A stretch of DNA of 30,346 bases from Collinsella sp. (GCA_018380195.1 JAGZUC010000028.1:1-30346), one strand, 5' to 3'; shown: positions 7,731-16,502, counted from the stretch's first letter. Numbers and translations: made by a program. The notes: a model not told the origin generated them from the letters alone.

Positions 7731-8072
7731 GCTACCTCCAACTTATACGAATTTACGTATGTCTAGAATAACACGCTGACGTGCGCAAACCCTTACTTTA
7801 TGCAGGAAAAGCACACAACTCCGATAGGTAAGAGTATTCGATAACAGGCGCAGCTCATTCACACCTTTATGCATTTTCAACGCCTGCATAATCTGCAGGC
7901 AGACTGGCATCTTTGAGTGACTCCATACAAGCTGTAGTCAATTTTGTGCATATGCAATATCGATTGGCTTTACCCTGCGACAGTGCCCGTCGCTTGTGAT
8001 AGAGTGCTACAAACTCTGGCTTTTGCCCTACGAGTGACCAAGAGCTCGGGGGCTTTAACACAAGGAGGATCT
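7731..8072. other. Spacer between CarD gene and argS
   Basis: No convincing gene lies in this stretch between divergent starts. It holds a perfect 7-bp hairpin, GCCTGCA/TGCAGGC at 7882-7900, and the strong argS ribosome binding site AAGGAGG at 8062-8068. There is no T-box specifier/antiterminator, though one is often sought before tRNA synthetase genes. An upstream in-frame extension of argS from 7944 is possible but lacks a ribosome binding site. Confidence 0.6.
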
Positions 8073-9926
8073 ATGCCCGAGAAGATTGAAGAGCTGGTAC
8101 GCGCTGCGCTTGCTGCGGCCCAGGAGGCCGGCGACCTTTCCGCATTTGAACTTGACGATTGCGCTATCGAGCGACCGGCTGACACTTCTCATGGCGAGTG
8201 GACCTCTACCATGGCCCTGAAGTCCGCCAAGCTGGCCCATTGCGCCCCGCGCAAGATCGCCGAGGCCATCGTTGCCCATATGCCCGAGGACCCCGCGATC
8301 GAGAAGGTCGAGATCGCAGGCCCCGGCTTCATCAACTTCTACCTCTCCGTTGCCGTCAAGAATGCCATCTTTGGCGAGGCTCGCGAGAAGGGTATGGACT
8401 TCGCTAAGTCCAACGTCGGTGGCGGCCTGAAGACCCAGGTCGAGTTCGTCTCCGCCAACCCCGTCGGCCCCATGCACATCGGCCATGGCCGCTGGGCCGC
8501 TCTGGGCGACTCCCTTTGCCGTGTGATGGACCACGCCGGTTACGATATCCAGCGTGAGTTCTACATTAACGACCACGGCTCTCAGATGAACACCTTCGGC
8601 AACTCCATCAGCACGCGCTATATGCAGCTTGCCGACATCATCGCCAAGCAGGGCGTGGATATCGACGAGGCTCACAAGCTGCTGATCGCCGACCGCGACG
8701 CCTTTGTTGCCGATGAGAACGACGAGCATCCCGAGGCCCATCCGTATCAGGACAACTTTGCCGAGACTCTGGGCAAGGACTCCTACGGCGGCGACTACAT
8801 CATCGACGAGGCCGCCGAGTTCTGGCGCACCGACGGCGATAAGTGGGTCAACGCCGATCCGCAGGAGCGCATGGAGAGCTTCCGCGAGCGCGGCTATGTA
8901 AAGATGGTCGACAACATGCGCGACCTTTGCCATGCCGTTAACTGCGACTTCGATCGTTGGTTCTCCGAGCGCTCGCTGTATGTGAAGGACACCGAGGGTG
9001 AGACCGCCGGCACCTCCGCCGTCGACCGCGCCTTTGAGAAGCTCGACAAGATGGGCTACCTCTACACCAAGGACGGCGCCCTGTGGTTCCGCTCCACCGA
9101 CCTGGGCGACGACAAGGACCGCGTGCTGATCAAGTCCGACGGCGAGTACACCTACTTTGCCTCCGACGTCGCCTATCACTGGGATAAGTTCCAGCGCGTC
9201 GACCACGTCATCGACATCTGGGGCGCCGACCACCACGGCTACATCGAGCGCGTCCGCTGCGTCTGCGATGCCTTGGGTTACCCCGGCAAGTTCGAGGTTC
9301 TGCTGGGCCAGCTCGTCAACCTGCTGCGTAACGGCAAGCCCGTCCGTATGTCCAAGCGCAAGGGCACCATGGTGACCCTGCAGGAGCTCGTCGACGAGGT
9401 TGGCTCCGACGCCGCTCGTTACACGCTCATCTCCAAGAGCTCCAACCAGATGGTCGACTTCGATATCGAGGCCGTCAAGAAGCGCGACAACTCCAACCCG
9501 GTCTATTACGTGCAGTACGCTCACGCCCGCGTGTGCTCCATCCTGCGTCGTGCCGCTGACGTTACGCCCGAGCAGGCTGACGAGATGGGCATGAAGGCCG
9601 TCGCCGCCAAGGCCATCGGTGAGAACGTCGATTACTCGCTGCTGACCGACCCGACCGAGCTCGCCCTTTCGCGTAAGCTCAACGAGCTCACCGACCTCAT
9701 CGCCAGCTGCGCTCGCGACCGCGCCCCGTTCCGTCTGACGCACTTTGCCGAGGAACTCGCCGGCGACTTCCACAGCTTCTACGCTGCCTGCCAGGTTCTG
9801 CCGAGCGAGGGCCGTCCCGTCGACCCCGAGCTTTCGCGCGCCCGTCTGGCCGCTTGCGACGCCGTCCGCGTGACGCTCGCCCTGGTGCTCACCCTTGTTG
9901 GTGTCTCCGCTCCCGAGCAGATGTAA
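8073..9926 (+). CDS. argS: Arginyl-tRNA synthetase
   Basis: The 617-residue class I synthetase charges tRNA-Arg with arginine in the cytosol. An N-terminal Arg-tRNA-synthetase-specific domain spans about residues 1-105. The HIGH motif is exact at 135-138 (NPVGPMHIGHG), and a KMSK-type loop VRMSKRKGT lies at about 425-432. A C-terminal DALR anticodon-binding domain starts near residue 500 (YVQYAHARVCSILRRA) and runs to the end. The start at 8073 follows a consensus AAGGAGG. Gene length is slightly longer than E. coli ArgS (577). It is followed by a strong terminator and so appears monocistronic. Confidence 0.97.
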   Translation: MPEKIEELVRAALAAAQEAGDLSAFELDDCAIERPADTSHGEWTSTMALKSAKLAHCAPRKIAEAIVAHMPEDPAIEKVEIAGPGFINFYLSVAVKNAIFGEAREKGMDFAKSNVGGGLKTQVEFVSANPVGPMHIGHGRWAALGDSLCRVMDHAGYDIQREFYINDHGSQMNTFGNSISTRYMQLADIIAKQGVDIDEAHKLLIADRDAFVADENDEHPEAHPYQDNFAETLGKDSYGGDYIIDEAAEFWRTDGDKWVNADPQERMESFRERGYVKMVDNMRDLCHAVNCDFDRWFSERSLYVKDTEGETAGTSAVDRAFEKLDKMGYLYTKDGALWFRSTDLGDDKDRVLIKSDGEYTYFASDVAYHWDKFQRVDHVIDIWGADHHGYIERVRCVCDALGYPGKFEVLLGQLVNLLRNGKPVRMSKRKGTMVTLQELVDEVGSDAARYTLISKSSNQMVDFDIEAVKKRDNSNPVYYVQYAHARVCSILRRAADVTPEQADEMGMKAVAAKAIGENVDYSLLTDPTELALSRKLNELTDLIASCARDRAPFRLTHFAEELAGDFHSFYAACQVLPSEGRPVDPELSRARLAACDAVRVTLALVLTLVGVSAPEQM

Positions 9927-9972
9927 GCTACGGGTCATTTGACCGCGCAGGTTTGGTTTAACTGAGCCTTGA

Positions 9973-10004
9973 AAGCCCGATCTCCCACGGAGGTCGGGCT
10001 TTTT
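9973..10004 (+). terminator. Rho-independent terminator of argS
   Basis: A 13-bp stem with one G-T pair, AAGCCCGATCTCC with GGAGGTCGGGCTT, a 3-nt loop, and a T run, located 46 bp after the argS stop. Confidence 0.92.
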
Positions 10005-10110
10005 GCGTTTGGTGAGACTATTTGGTTTGCCGGGAAATGCTACCAAATCGCAACTATACCGGTTTACGGGGCTGAATCGCCAACTGGCGACCATGGTGCC
10101 AATAGCAAAA

Positions 10111-10161
10111 TTAAACCCGCAGGTAGATGGCTTATTGTTTCTTGAAAATGCAGGGTATGGT
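10111..10161 (+). repeat. Diverged 51-nt intergenic repeat, copy 1
   Basis: Aligns without gaps to 10337-10387. Shared blocks are GCAGGTAG minus its first base shift, TTGTTT, TTGAAAA-like, and GGGTATGGT; both copies begin TTA and end GGGTATGGT. Read in one frame the copies give LNPQVDGLLFLENAGYG and LKAQVADSLFLKKQGYG, but differences are not concentrated at third positions, so a non-coding element is more likely than a peptide. Confidence 0.55.
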
Positions 10162-10336
10162 TGGCTTGCAGCATTCTGGCCCCGTAATCCGGCATAGTTT
10201 TGAAAACCGTCCCTTGGGGACGGGGGAAACGGATCATTTTTGTCTCGTGGAGGGGTGGTGGGATACCGTCCGCCACGAATTGGGCTCATCTCCTACGTTT
10301 GGACGCATATCCCGAACCATGCCGAAATGTACGATA

Positions 10337-10387
10337 TTAAAAGCGCAGGTAGCAGACTCGTTGTTTTTGAAAAAACAAGGGTATGGT
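10337..10387 (+). repeat. Diverged 51-nt intergenic repeat, copy 2
   Basis: Second copy, 226 bp downstream of the first, with the conserved blocks CAGGTA, TTGTTT and GGGTATGGT in identical spacing. Weaker similarity (ACCATG and CCAA/CGAA words) extends about 20 nt further upstream in both. Confidence 0.55.
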
Positions 10388-10541
10388 CAGGGGCCCGTGG
10401 GTAAACGTAGTAGATGGACGCGATTCGTGGCTCGGCCATTCCGGATGTCACGGTTTCACTCCTCTGACGTGACATTTCAGGCGCTTTTGAGGAGGAGTGC
10501 CCCTTTTGACTAGTCGTTTAAGAACGTCCCCAATGACTAAG

Positions 10542-10569
10542 TTGCAGGTGGCGGCGGTTGTGTTACACT
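10542..10569 (+). promoter_or_regulatory. Candidate rho promoter
   Basis: TTGCAG (10542-10547), a 16-bp spacer, and TACACT (10564-10569) preceded by TGT, giving an extended -10. This implies a 5' leader of roughly 135-140 nt before the rho start. Confidence 0.65.
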
Positions 10570-10713
10570 AACGCTGCGTATATGACGCAAATATCTCGAT
10601 ACAGATCAATGATGTCCGTCGGTATTTGACGGAGCTAGACTGTTTAGCCGCCCTGAAGGTTTATGCAGGGAGCATGTGATCACAGGGCTTGAAAAGAAAG
10701 TTGAGCAAACACT
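10570..10713 (+). promoter_or_regulatory. rho 5' leader
   Basis: The predicted leader can form small hairpins, CCGTC/GACGG (10617-10633) and CCCTG/CAGGG (about 10652-10671), before a weak ribosome binding region. In E. coli rho is controlled by Rho-dependent attenuation in its leader; whether that applies here is inference. Confidence 0.35.
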
Positions 10714-13251
10714 GTGTCTGATCAACAGCAAGAAAACGAAATAACGACGACGCAAGCCGCTCCCGCTGCACCGGTTGTGTCGGACCAGGTCGCGGCGCCC
10801 GCGCAAGCCTCGGCTCCTGAGACGCCTACGCCTGCAACGGCTGAGAAGGCCGTTCCTGCAACTGGTGAGGAGGCTGTTCCGGCAAAGCCCAAGCGCACGC
10901 GCCGCGCGGCCAAGCCTGCCGCTGACGGCGAGGAGGTCACCAAGCCCAAGCGCCGTACTACGCGCACGACACGCGCCAAGCGCACCGTTGTAGCTGACTC
11001 CTCGGCGCCGATTTCCGATGAGGTCGCGCAGGCACGTGCGTTGGCGCAGATTAGCGAGGCTCAGGTGGTGCGCGCCCGCCGTCGTGCTGCCGAGCGTGAG
11101 GCCGCGGCTCTGACCGAGCTTGCAGCTCCGTCTGTGCCTGAGACGCCTGCCGCCGACCAGCCGACCGAGAAGCCGGTACCGCGCACACGCCGACGCACGG
11201 CTGCTAAGGCCGAGCAGGTTGCCGATCAGGTAACCCCTGAGCTCACCGAGGCTTCGGTCCGTTCCGCGGCAGGGGAGGGCGCATCGCCTGCTGAGTCCGC
11301 TGCGCCTGTCGAGGCCAGCGAAGTTCCCGTTGTCGATCCGGCTTTGCGCCCGCACCGTCGCGGTCGCAAGCCCAAGGCCTTCGTCGAGGCAGAGAAGGCC
11401 GCAGCCGCAGCTGCAGCCGCTCGGGATGCTGCGGCGACCGCCGAGTCTGCAACCGCCGCCGACGCGCCCGTCCAGGATGCTACGACTTCCGAGGCTGCTC
11501 CCGCCGATGTCGAGCCCGCCGACGTCCGTCCCGGTCGCAGCCGTCGCACTGCTACTAAGCGCACGTCCAAGGCCAAGGCTGCCAAGAAGGGTGCATCCGA
11601 GGATTCCGCCGAGACGACCGTCGATGCATCGACTGATGCCGCCGAGCCCCAGGACGTTGAACAGCCTGCGTCCGAGAAGCCCAAGCGCGGTCGCAAGAAG
11701 TCCGCTAAGGCCAAGGCGTCCGAGCAGCAGGCCGAGGCCGAGCTGCAGGGCGATTCCAAGGCCGAGGCCAGCGATGATACTGCGGCTAACGCCGATGCCG
11801 CCGCAACCGGTGGCGCCGCGCCCGCCGAGGCCGAAGACGGCGCTCGCCCCAACCGTCGCCAGCACAAGCGCAACGACGAGCGCAGCGAGCGCAAGGACGA
11901 CCGCAACAACGACCGTCGCAACCGCCAGCGCGATCGCAAACAGCGCAACAAGGAGCGCAACGCCGCCCCCACCGAGCCCACGCTTTCGCGTGAGGAGCTC
12001 GCTGCCATGAAGGTCGCCGAACTGCGCGAGAAGGCCAAGGAGTTCGAGATCGAGACGACCGGCAAGAAGAAAGCCGAGCTCGTCGAGGAGATCTACACCA
12101 CCGCCGCGAAGGCAGAGGGCTTCCGCGACATCAAGGGCATTCTGCAGATTCGCCCGGACAGCTCCGGCATCATCCACGCCCATGGCTACATGAAGTCCAA
12201 CGACGACGCCTTCGTGCCCGCCTACCTCATCCGCTCCGCGCGCCTGCGCACGGGCGACGTCATCGAGGGCTCGCTGCGTCCTTCGCGCGGCGGCGACAAG
12301 CGCGCCGGCCTCGCCAAAATCACGACCGTCAACGGTCTAGACCCCGAGCAGATTCGCAACCGCCCCAAGTTTGGTGACCTCACTCCGGTCTATCCCAACG
12401 AGCCGCTGCGCATGGAGCACGGCAAGGACTCCATTACCGGTCGCGCCATCGACATCGTGTCGCCGATCGGCAAGGGTCAGCGTGGCCTGATCGTGTCCCC
12501 GCCCAAGGCCGGCAAGACCACGATCCTCAAGAAGATCTGCCAGTCTATCTCGATTAACAACCCCGAGGTGCACCTCATCTGCCTGCTCGTCGACGAGCGC
12601 CCCGAAGAGGTCACCGATATGCAGCGCTCCATTAAGGGCGAGGTCGTGGCCTCGACCTTCGATATGCCCGCCGACAACCACACCCGCGTGGCCGAGCTCG
12701 TCATCGAGCGCGCCAAGCGCATCGTGGAGCTGGGCGGCGATGTCGTGGTGGTGCTCGACTCCATCACGCGTCTTGCCCGCGCCTACAACTTGGCGGCGCC
12801 CGCCTCGGGCCGCATCCTTTCGGGCGGCGTCGATTCGGCGGCCCTGTATCCGCCCAAGCGCTTCCTGGGCGCAGCCCGTAATATCGAGAACGGTGGCTCG
12901 CTCACCATCCTGGCCTCTGCCCTCATCGACACCGGTTCCAAGATGGACGAAGTCATCTTTGAGGAGTTCAAGGGCACCGGCAACATGGAGCTTAAGCTCG
13001 ACCGCGATCTTGCCGACCGTCGTATCTTCCCGGCCATTGACCCCGTTGCCTCCGGTACGCGCAACGAGGATCTGCTGGTCGACGAGCAGATGCGCCCGTT
13101 TGTCTTTGGCCTGCGTCGCATTCTTGCCGGCATGAACAACACCGAGCGCGCAGCCGCATCGTTTATCAAGGGTCTTAAGGGCACCAACACCAACCAGGAG
13201 TTCCTGGTGCGTTCGGCCAAAAAGCACAGCGACTACGAGCAGACGTTCTAG
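10714..13251 (+). CDS. rho: Transcription termination factor Rho with very long disordered N-terminus
   Basis: Rho is a hexameric RNA-dependent ATPase that releases transcripts. The conserved part begins with a RHO_N helical domain (about residues 424-470), then the cold-shock-like RNA-binding domain (about 473-540), and a RecA-type ATPase with P-loop SPPKAGKTT (Lys601) and Walker B VVVVLD (Asp682). The protein is 845 residues against about 419 in E. coli. The extra ~420 N-terminal residues are Ala/Glu-rich and disordered, with about seven Arg/Lys-Pro patches such as KPKRTRR, RPHRRGRKPK and KPKRGRKK. N-terminal insertions are known in actinobacterial Rho, but this is long. The start is GTG at 10714 with only a weak Shine-Dalgarno; frame and composition support it, yet a later start inside the low-complexity part cannot be excluded. 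Confidence 0.95.
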   Translation: MSDQQQENEITTTQAAPAAPVVSDQVAAPAQASAPETPTPATAEKAVPATGEEAVPAKPKRTRRAAKPAADGEEVTKPKRRTTRTTRAKRTVVADSSAPISDEVAQARALAQISEAQVVRARRRAAEREAAALTELAAPSVPETPAADQPTEKPVPRTRRRTAAKAEQVADQVTPELTEASVRSAAGEGASPAESAAPVEASEVPVVDPALRPHRRGRKPKAFVEAEKAAAAAAAARDAAATAESATAADAPVQDATTSEAAPADVEPADVRPGRSRRTATKRTSKAKAAKKGASEDSAETTVDASTDAAEPQDVEQPASEKPKRGRKKSAKAKASEQQAEAELQGDSKAEASDDTAANADAAATGGAAPAEAEDGARPNRRQHKRNDERSERKDDRNNDRRNRQRDRKQRNKERNAAPTEPTLSREELAAMKVAELREKAKEFEIETTGKKKAELVEEIYTTAAKAEGFRDIKGILQIRPDSSGIIHAHGYMKSNDDAFVPAYLIRSARLRTGDVIEGSLRPSRGGDKRAGLAKITTVNGLDPEQIRNRPKFGDLTPVYPNEPLRMEHGKDSITGRAIDIVSPIGKGQRGLIVSPPKAGKTTILKKICQSISINNPEVHLICLLVDERPEEVTDMQRSIKGEVVASTFDMPADNHTRVAELVIERAKRIVELGGDVVVVLDSITRLARAYNLAAPASGRILSGGVDSAALYPPKRFLGAARNIENGGSLTILASALIDTGSKMDEVIFEEFKGTGNMELKLDRDLADRRIFPAIDPVASGTRNEDLLVDEQMRPFVFGLRRILAGMNNTERAAASFIKGLKGTNTNQEFLVRSAKKHSDYEQTF

Positions 13252-13288
13252 GTTGTCATCCACACGCAGCGATAGCCATCAATGCGAT

Positions 13289-13320
13289 AAAGGGTCGGGG
13301 CTTTGAGCCTCGGCCCTTTT
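13289..13320 (+). terminator. Rho-independent terminator of rho
   Basis: A 12-bp stem with two G-T pairs (AAGGGTCGGGGC with GCCTCGGCCCTT) and TTTT, 37 bp after the rho stop. Confidence 0.88.
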
Positions 13321-13399
13321 CCATATCGCCGCTCCGCGCTTATTTTTAACCATAAGACCGACGAGCAGCAGGTTTCCCGTTTCAATCCGACATCGTCGC

Positions 13400-13428
13400 T
13401 TGCAATCGACGGGGCGGTTTCGCATAAT
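13400..13428 (+). promoter_or_regulatory. Candidate promoter of the 13565 gene
   Basis: TTGCAA (13400-13405), a 17-bp spacer, and CATAAT (13423-13428). The resulting leader of about 130 nt contains a short hairpin GGGGC-ATA-GCCCC near 13486-13498. The rest of the 13321-13564 spacer shows no gene. Confidence 0.6.
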
Positions 13429-13564
13429 AGCTTTTAAGCTTCGCGACGGAAAACGCAGATGAAACGAACCATATACCGTTGCTTTGGGGCATAGCCCCGC
13501 TTCATCTTCTCTCGCGCAGCCAACTGAATGATGCGATTTGGGTGCTGGAAGATGGGGAGAGCTC

Positions 13565-14965
13565 ATGGCTTCTTCTGATGCAACACAACGAGCAGTCCTT
13601 GCCGGACTTTCGTGCGGGATCGGCCTTGCCGCTCCCGTGGTTATGTATGCCGCGACGCTGCCGTTTTCGTCGGTGAACGAGACGGTCGTGGCGGGTGCGG
13701 TTCCCTTCGCCGTGGGCGCGGTGGCGGGCGTGGGTATCTATGCCGCCTCGCTGGGTATCTCCGAGTATCGTGCGCAGCGTGAAGAGCGTCTGTTCCAGCC
13801 CGATGCCATGGGCGGTGCCGCCAATCTCAATCAGCATCAAAGCGAGTTCAAGACCGCCTCGATTCCAGCTCAGCAGCAGGATGCGACTCCTTACGCTGCG
13901 GCTTCTGCTTCTCAGGCTCAGGCGGAGCAGTCTACCTCGGCATTCCTTTCCGGCCTGACCGGTGCGTTCCAGCGCCGTCATGCCGATGATGGTGTCCCTA
14001 CCATCGCTCGAGCCGCAGATGCTATGGACGAGGACGAGGCTTGGTCCATGATCGACAGTATGCTCGACGACGATTCGCCGGTGAGCTGCGACCCTGCACA
14101 CTCGCGCGACGTCTATCAAGTCGCCATCGACGAGCTCACCAACGGCGGGCAGACCGGCTCCTTCAATCGCGACGACATCGCCGCCGCGGCACGCGCCGTG
14201 TCGGGCTCCCAGGCCGCCCCTGCGGGCAGCACGGCGGCTTTCGTGGCACTCGTCGCCAACGCGGCAGCCAATAACGCCTACAACGCTACCTCGGCGGATG
14301 CGAACGCTTCTGCCGACAATTCGTACGTTGATGAAGCCATGACTGCGGACGAGGAGGCCGTTGCCGCCCGCCGTGCCGCCGAAAGCTCGCTGTGGGGCGC
14401 TCCTGCCCAGCAGCAGGCGGCCGAGGCTGCGCCGTACAACGCAAACCTCGCCAGCATGCCTATCATCTCCGGTGCCGTGGACATCGATCTCGATGACCTC
14501 GATGAGCCTGCAGCCATCACCGCATCGATTGATGCCCAAGATCGCATCGACACCGGCGACCTTCCGGACGCCTCGCTCGAGGTTGATGTCCCCATGGCCG
14601 ATTACTCGGGCCACGAGGACATGTGGGCCGCCGCCACCGCGATCCTGGATGAGATTGACGAGCCTGCTACTGTTGCAGCCCCCACTCCCGTCGCTGCCCC
14701 TCAGCCTGCTGCCCCCGCCTATGTCGGCCGTCACAGCGCTGTGTTCCCCGAGGATACTGCCCGTATCTCGCGCGAGAGCATCGAGCGGGCCGAGGCTATT
14801 GCCGCCGGCATTATGGAAAATCGTCGTCACGAGCGCGTCAATCAGATCCTCGAGGAAGAGATCGAGCGCCTGCAGTCCTCTACCGCCAAGCGTACGGGCC
14901 GTGCTTATCTGAGCGTTATCGAGGGCGGTACCGCCAGCTTCGCGCCGCTCCGCGCGGAGGCATAA
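13565..14965 (+). CDS. Membrane-anchored Ala-rich acidic protein, unknown function
   Basis: No known family is recognised in this 466-residue protein. Two hydrophobic segments near the N-terminus (about residues 10-35 and 40-63) form a hairpin anchor, with the charged SEYRAQREERLF following. The middle (about 80-390) is Ala/Asp/Glu/Gln-rich, low in predicted structure, with short acidic stretches such as MDEDEAW and DIDLDDLDEP. About residues 400-445 form a charged helix (RISRESIERAEAIAA, ENRRHERVNQILEEEIERL). The start at 13565 follows GGGGAGA. The stop is only 7 bp before the VanZ-like gene, whose ribosome binding site GGAGG lies inside this gene, so the two are very probably co-translated. 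The layout suggests a cytoplasmic tail tethered to the membrane. Confidence 0.8.
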   Translation: MASSDATQRAVLAGLSCGIGLAAPVVMYAATLPFSSVNETVVAGAVPFAVGAVAGVGIYAASLGISEYRAQREERLFQPDAMGGAANLNQHQSEFKTASIPAQQQDATPYAAASASQAQAEQSTSAFLSGLTGAFQRRHADDGVPTIARAADAMDEDEAWSMIDSMLDDDSPVSCDPAHSRDVYQVAIDELTNGGQTGSFNRDDIAAAARAVSGSQAAPAGSTAAFVALVANAAANNAYNATSADANASADNSYVDEAMTADEEAVAARRAAESSLWGAPAQQQAAEAAPYNANLASMPIISGAVDIDLDDLDEPAAITASIDAQDRIDTGDLPDASLEVDVPMADYSGHEDMWAAATAILDEIDEPATVAAPTPVAAPQPAAPAYVGRHSAVFPEDTARISRESIERAEAIAAGIMENRRHERVNQILEEEIERLQSSTAKRTGRAYLSVIEGGTASFAPLRAEA

Positions 14966-14972
14966 CTTCTGC

Positions 14973-15422
14973 ATGGTTAAGATCAATCGAAAATGGGCGG
15001 TTGTTACCTGCCTGATGGCGCTTTTGATTTGGGGCAATTCGCTGGTTCCCGGCTCGGGGTCGGGTTCGCTGAGCCTAACGGTCATGGAAGCTATCCGCGG
15101 TTTCCTGCACGGCGTGGGACTTCCATATGAATGGGTGACCAACTTTGTTGTTCGCAAGTGCGCGCATTTTACCGAGTATATGGTGCTCGGCATCCTGGCA
15201 ACGCACGCCTTTGATTTTGAGGGCCGGCACACCTTTGACGTGCTACTGCCCACGGCGGTGTTCCTGCTGCTGATTCCCTCGATCGACGAGACGATTCAGC
15301 TCTTTGTGCCGGGACGCGCCGGCATGATCACTGATGTGATGATCGACTGCTGTGGAGCGGCAACGGGCGTTGTGCTCCGATATCTCTTACGGTGGCTGAT
15401 GTGCGCCAAAAAAGCCGCCTAG
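14973..15422 (+). CDS. VanZ-like membrane protein
   Basis: The 149-residue protein carries VanZ-family signatures: RKCAHFTEYMVLG (about residues 67-79), then IDETIQLFVPGRAG and TDVMIDCCGAATG. About four hydrophobic segments are visible: residues 7-25, 72-85, 95-108 and 125-142. VanZ of enterococci gives low-level teicoplanin resistance by an unknown mechanism, but most family members are of unknown role in cell-envelope biology, so resistance should not be assumed. Translation probably couples to the upstream gene through GGAGG at 14956-14960. The stop codon lies inside the left arm of the terminator hairpin. Confidence 0.88.
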   Translation: MVKINRKWAVVTCLMALLIWGNSLVPGSGSGSLSLTVMEAIRGFLHGVGLPYEWVTNFVVRKCAHFTEYMVLGILATHAFDFEGRHTFDVLLPTAVFLLLIPSIDETIQLFVPGRAGMITDVMIDCCGAATGVVLRYLLRWLMCAKKAA

Positions 15423-15454
15423 GACGTATTGTTTGGTCCTAGGCGGCCTTTTTT
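15411..15454. terminator. Bidirectional terminator overlapping VanZ-gene stop
   Basis: Perfect 12-bp arms GCCGCCTAGGAC (15414-15425) and GTCCTAGGCGGC (15436-15447), a 10-nt loop, an A run before and a T run after. It ends the VanZ unit and, on the other strand, could stop the convergent ROK gene. Confidence 0.92.
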
Positions 15455-15536
15455 ATTTGAGGGGTTATATGAGGCGTGGTGGCGTCGTTCCGTAGGTTGG
15501 ATTTGCCGAGCGCGCCACGCCCTGTGGGTGCGTCTG

Positions 15537-16427
15537 CTACTGAAGCGCCTGTGCGCCCAGGGCCAGGCAGCCCATGATGCCCTGCTTGCCCTCGAGGCTG
15601 TTGTTGACAATATAGGAATCGATGTCGTTGACCTCGGGCGTGACGATATAGCCGTTGAGCATCTCGGCGCACTTTTTGCGTGCGAGCGGCACGATGGGGG
15701 TGTGGTCGGCCACGCCGCCGCCGATGATGATCTTTTGCGGTGCGTAGCACAGCGTGTAGGTCATGAGCGCCTGTGCCAGATAGCCTGCGAGCAGGTCCAT
15801 GGCCTCCGGGTCATCGGCCATGTCTCCGGCGCTCTTGCCATCCCAGCGCTTTTTAACGCCAGGGCCGGCGATGAGGCCCTCGAGGCAGTTGTCATGGAAG
15901 GGGCAGGCGCTATGCTCGCCGATGGTGTCGCGCGGGTCGCGCGTGACCAGGATGTGGCCGGCCTCGGGATGCATCATGCCGTGCACGAGCTTGCCGCCCG
16001 AGAGCACGCCGGCGCCCACGCCGGTGCCGATGGTCAGGTAGACCACGTCGGTGAGGCCCTGGGCGCAACCAAAGGTGACCTCGCCCAAGCAGGCAACGTT
16101 GACGTCGGTGTCGTAGCCACAGGGAATATTGAGCTCGTTTTGGATGGTGCCCAGCAGATCAAAGTAGCGCCATGCCGTTTTGGGCGTCTCCAGGATCTTG
16201 CCGTATTGGGGCGACGCGGGGTTGACTGCGGTGGGGCCAAAGGCGCCGATGCCCAGCGCGGTGATGCCCTTGTCGGCAAACCATGCATTGACGGCCTCAA
16301 CGGTCTCCTGCGGGGTCGTGGTCGCGATCTGCTCACGCTCCAGGACCGTACCGTCTGCATAGCCCGTGGCGCAGACCATCTTGGTGCCGCCGGCCTCGAG
16401 CGCTCCGATAAGCTGCTGTTCTGCCAT
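15537..16427 (-). CDS. ROK-family sugar kinase, fructokinase-like
   Basis: The 296-residue cytosolic kinase phosphorylates a hexose with ATP. The N-terminal phosphate loop is GALEAGGTK (about residues 8-16). The catalytic Asp lies in GYDTDVNVA (about 104-112), followed by GTGVGAGV. The ROK zinc site is visible as His158 (PEAGH) and the cluster H172-x2-C175-x2-H178-x2-C181. The pattern CPFH-x2-C resembles ROK fructokinases (for example GmuE/ScrK types) rather than NagC regulators, and no helix-turn-helix is present. The start at 16427 follows GAGAGGAA. It is flanked by terminators at 15411 and 16503, so it seems monocistronic. Sugar specificity is not certain. Confidence 0.9.
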   Translation of the reverse strand: MAEQQLIGALEAGGTKMVCATGYADGTVLEREQIATTTPQETVEAVNAWFADKGITALGIGAFGPTAVNPASPQYGKILETPKTAWRYFDLLGTIQNELNIPCGYDTDVNVACLGEVTFGCAQGLTDVVYLTIGTGVGAGVLSGGKLVHGMMHPEAGHILVTRDPRDTIGEHSACPFHDNCLEGLIAGPGVKKRWDGKSAGDMADDPEAMDLLAGYLAQALMTYTLCYAPQKIIIGGGVADHTPIVPLARKKCAEMLNGYIVTPEVNDIDSYIVNNSLEGKQGIMGCLALGAQALQ

Positions 16428-16502
16428 AGTATTCCTCTCTCTGGGACGAGTTGCTCCGTGACTAAAGTATAGGGCTCTAAACTATTTAAGAATGCGTTAT
16501 AA

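Larger units (their letters stand above)
10005..10541. other. Gene-poor spacer between argS and rho
   Basis: About 540 bp without a convincing gene; the short open frames here lack ribosome binding sites and family resemblance. Composition is more AT-rich than the flanks. Contents: a diverged 51-nt repeat (10111-10161 and 10337-10387), a hairpin CCGTCCC/GGGACGG (10207-10223), and an inverted repeat ATGTCAC/GTGACAT (10445-10475). Confidence 0.6.

Noticed and set aside
7900..8072. Possible T-box leader for argS
   Set aside because: No T-box sequence, specifier loop or terminator/antiterminator pair could be found.
8055..10289. Minus-strand 744-codon open frame antisense to argS
   Set aside because: The frame is the shadow of argS, low in complexity with His/Val/Gly bias, and argS itself is certain.
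10606..12183. Minus-strand 525-codon open frame antisense to the Rho tail
   Set aside because: Leu/Gly/Arg-rich shadow of the Ala-rich rho N-terminus without any start signal.
14973..15422. Glycopeptide resistance locus
   Set aside because: A single VanZ-like protein without vanHAX or vanRS does not indicate such a locus.
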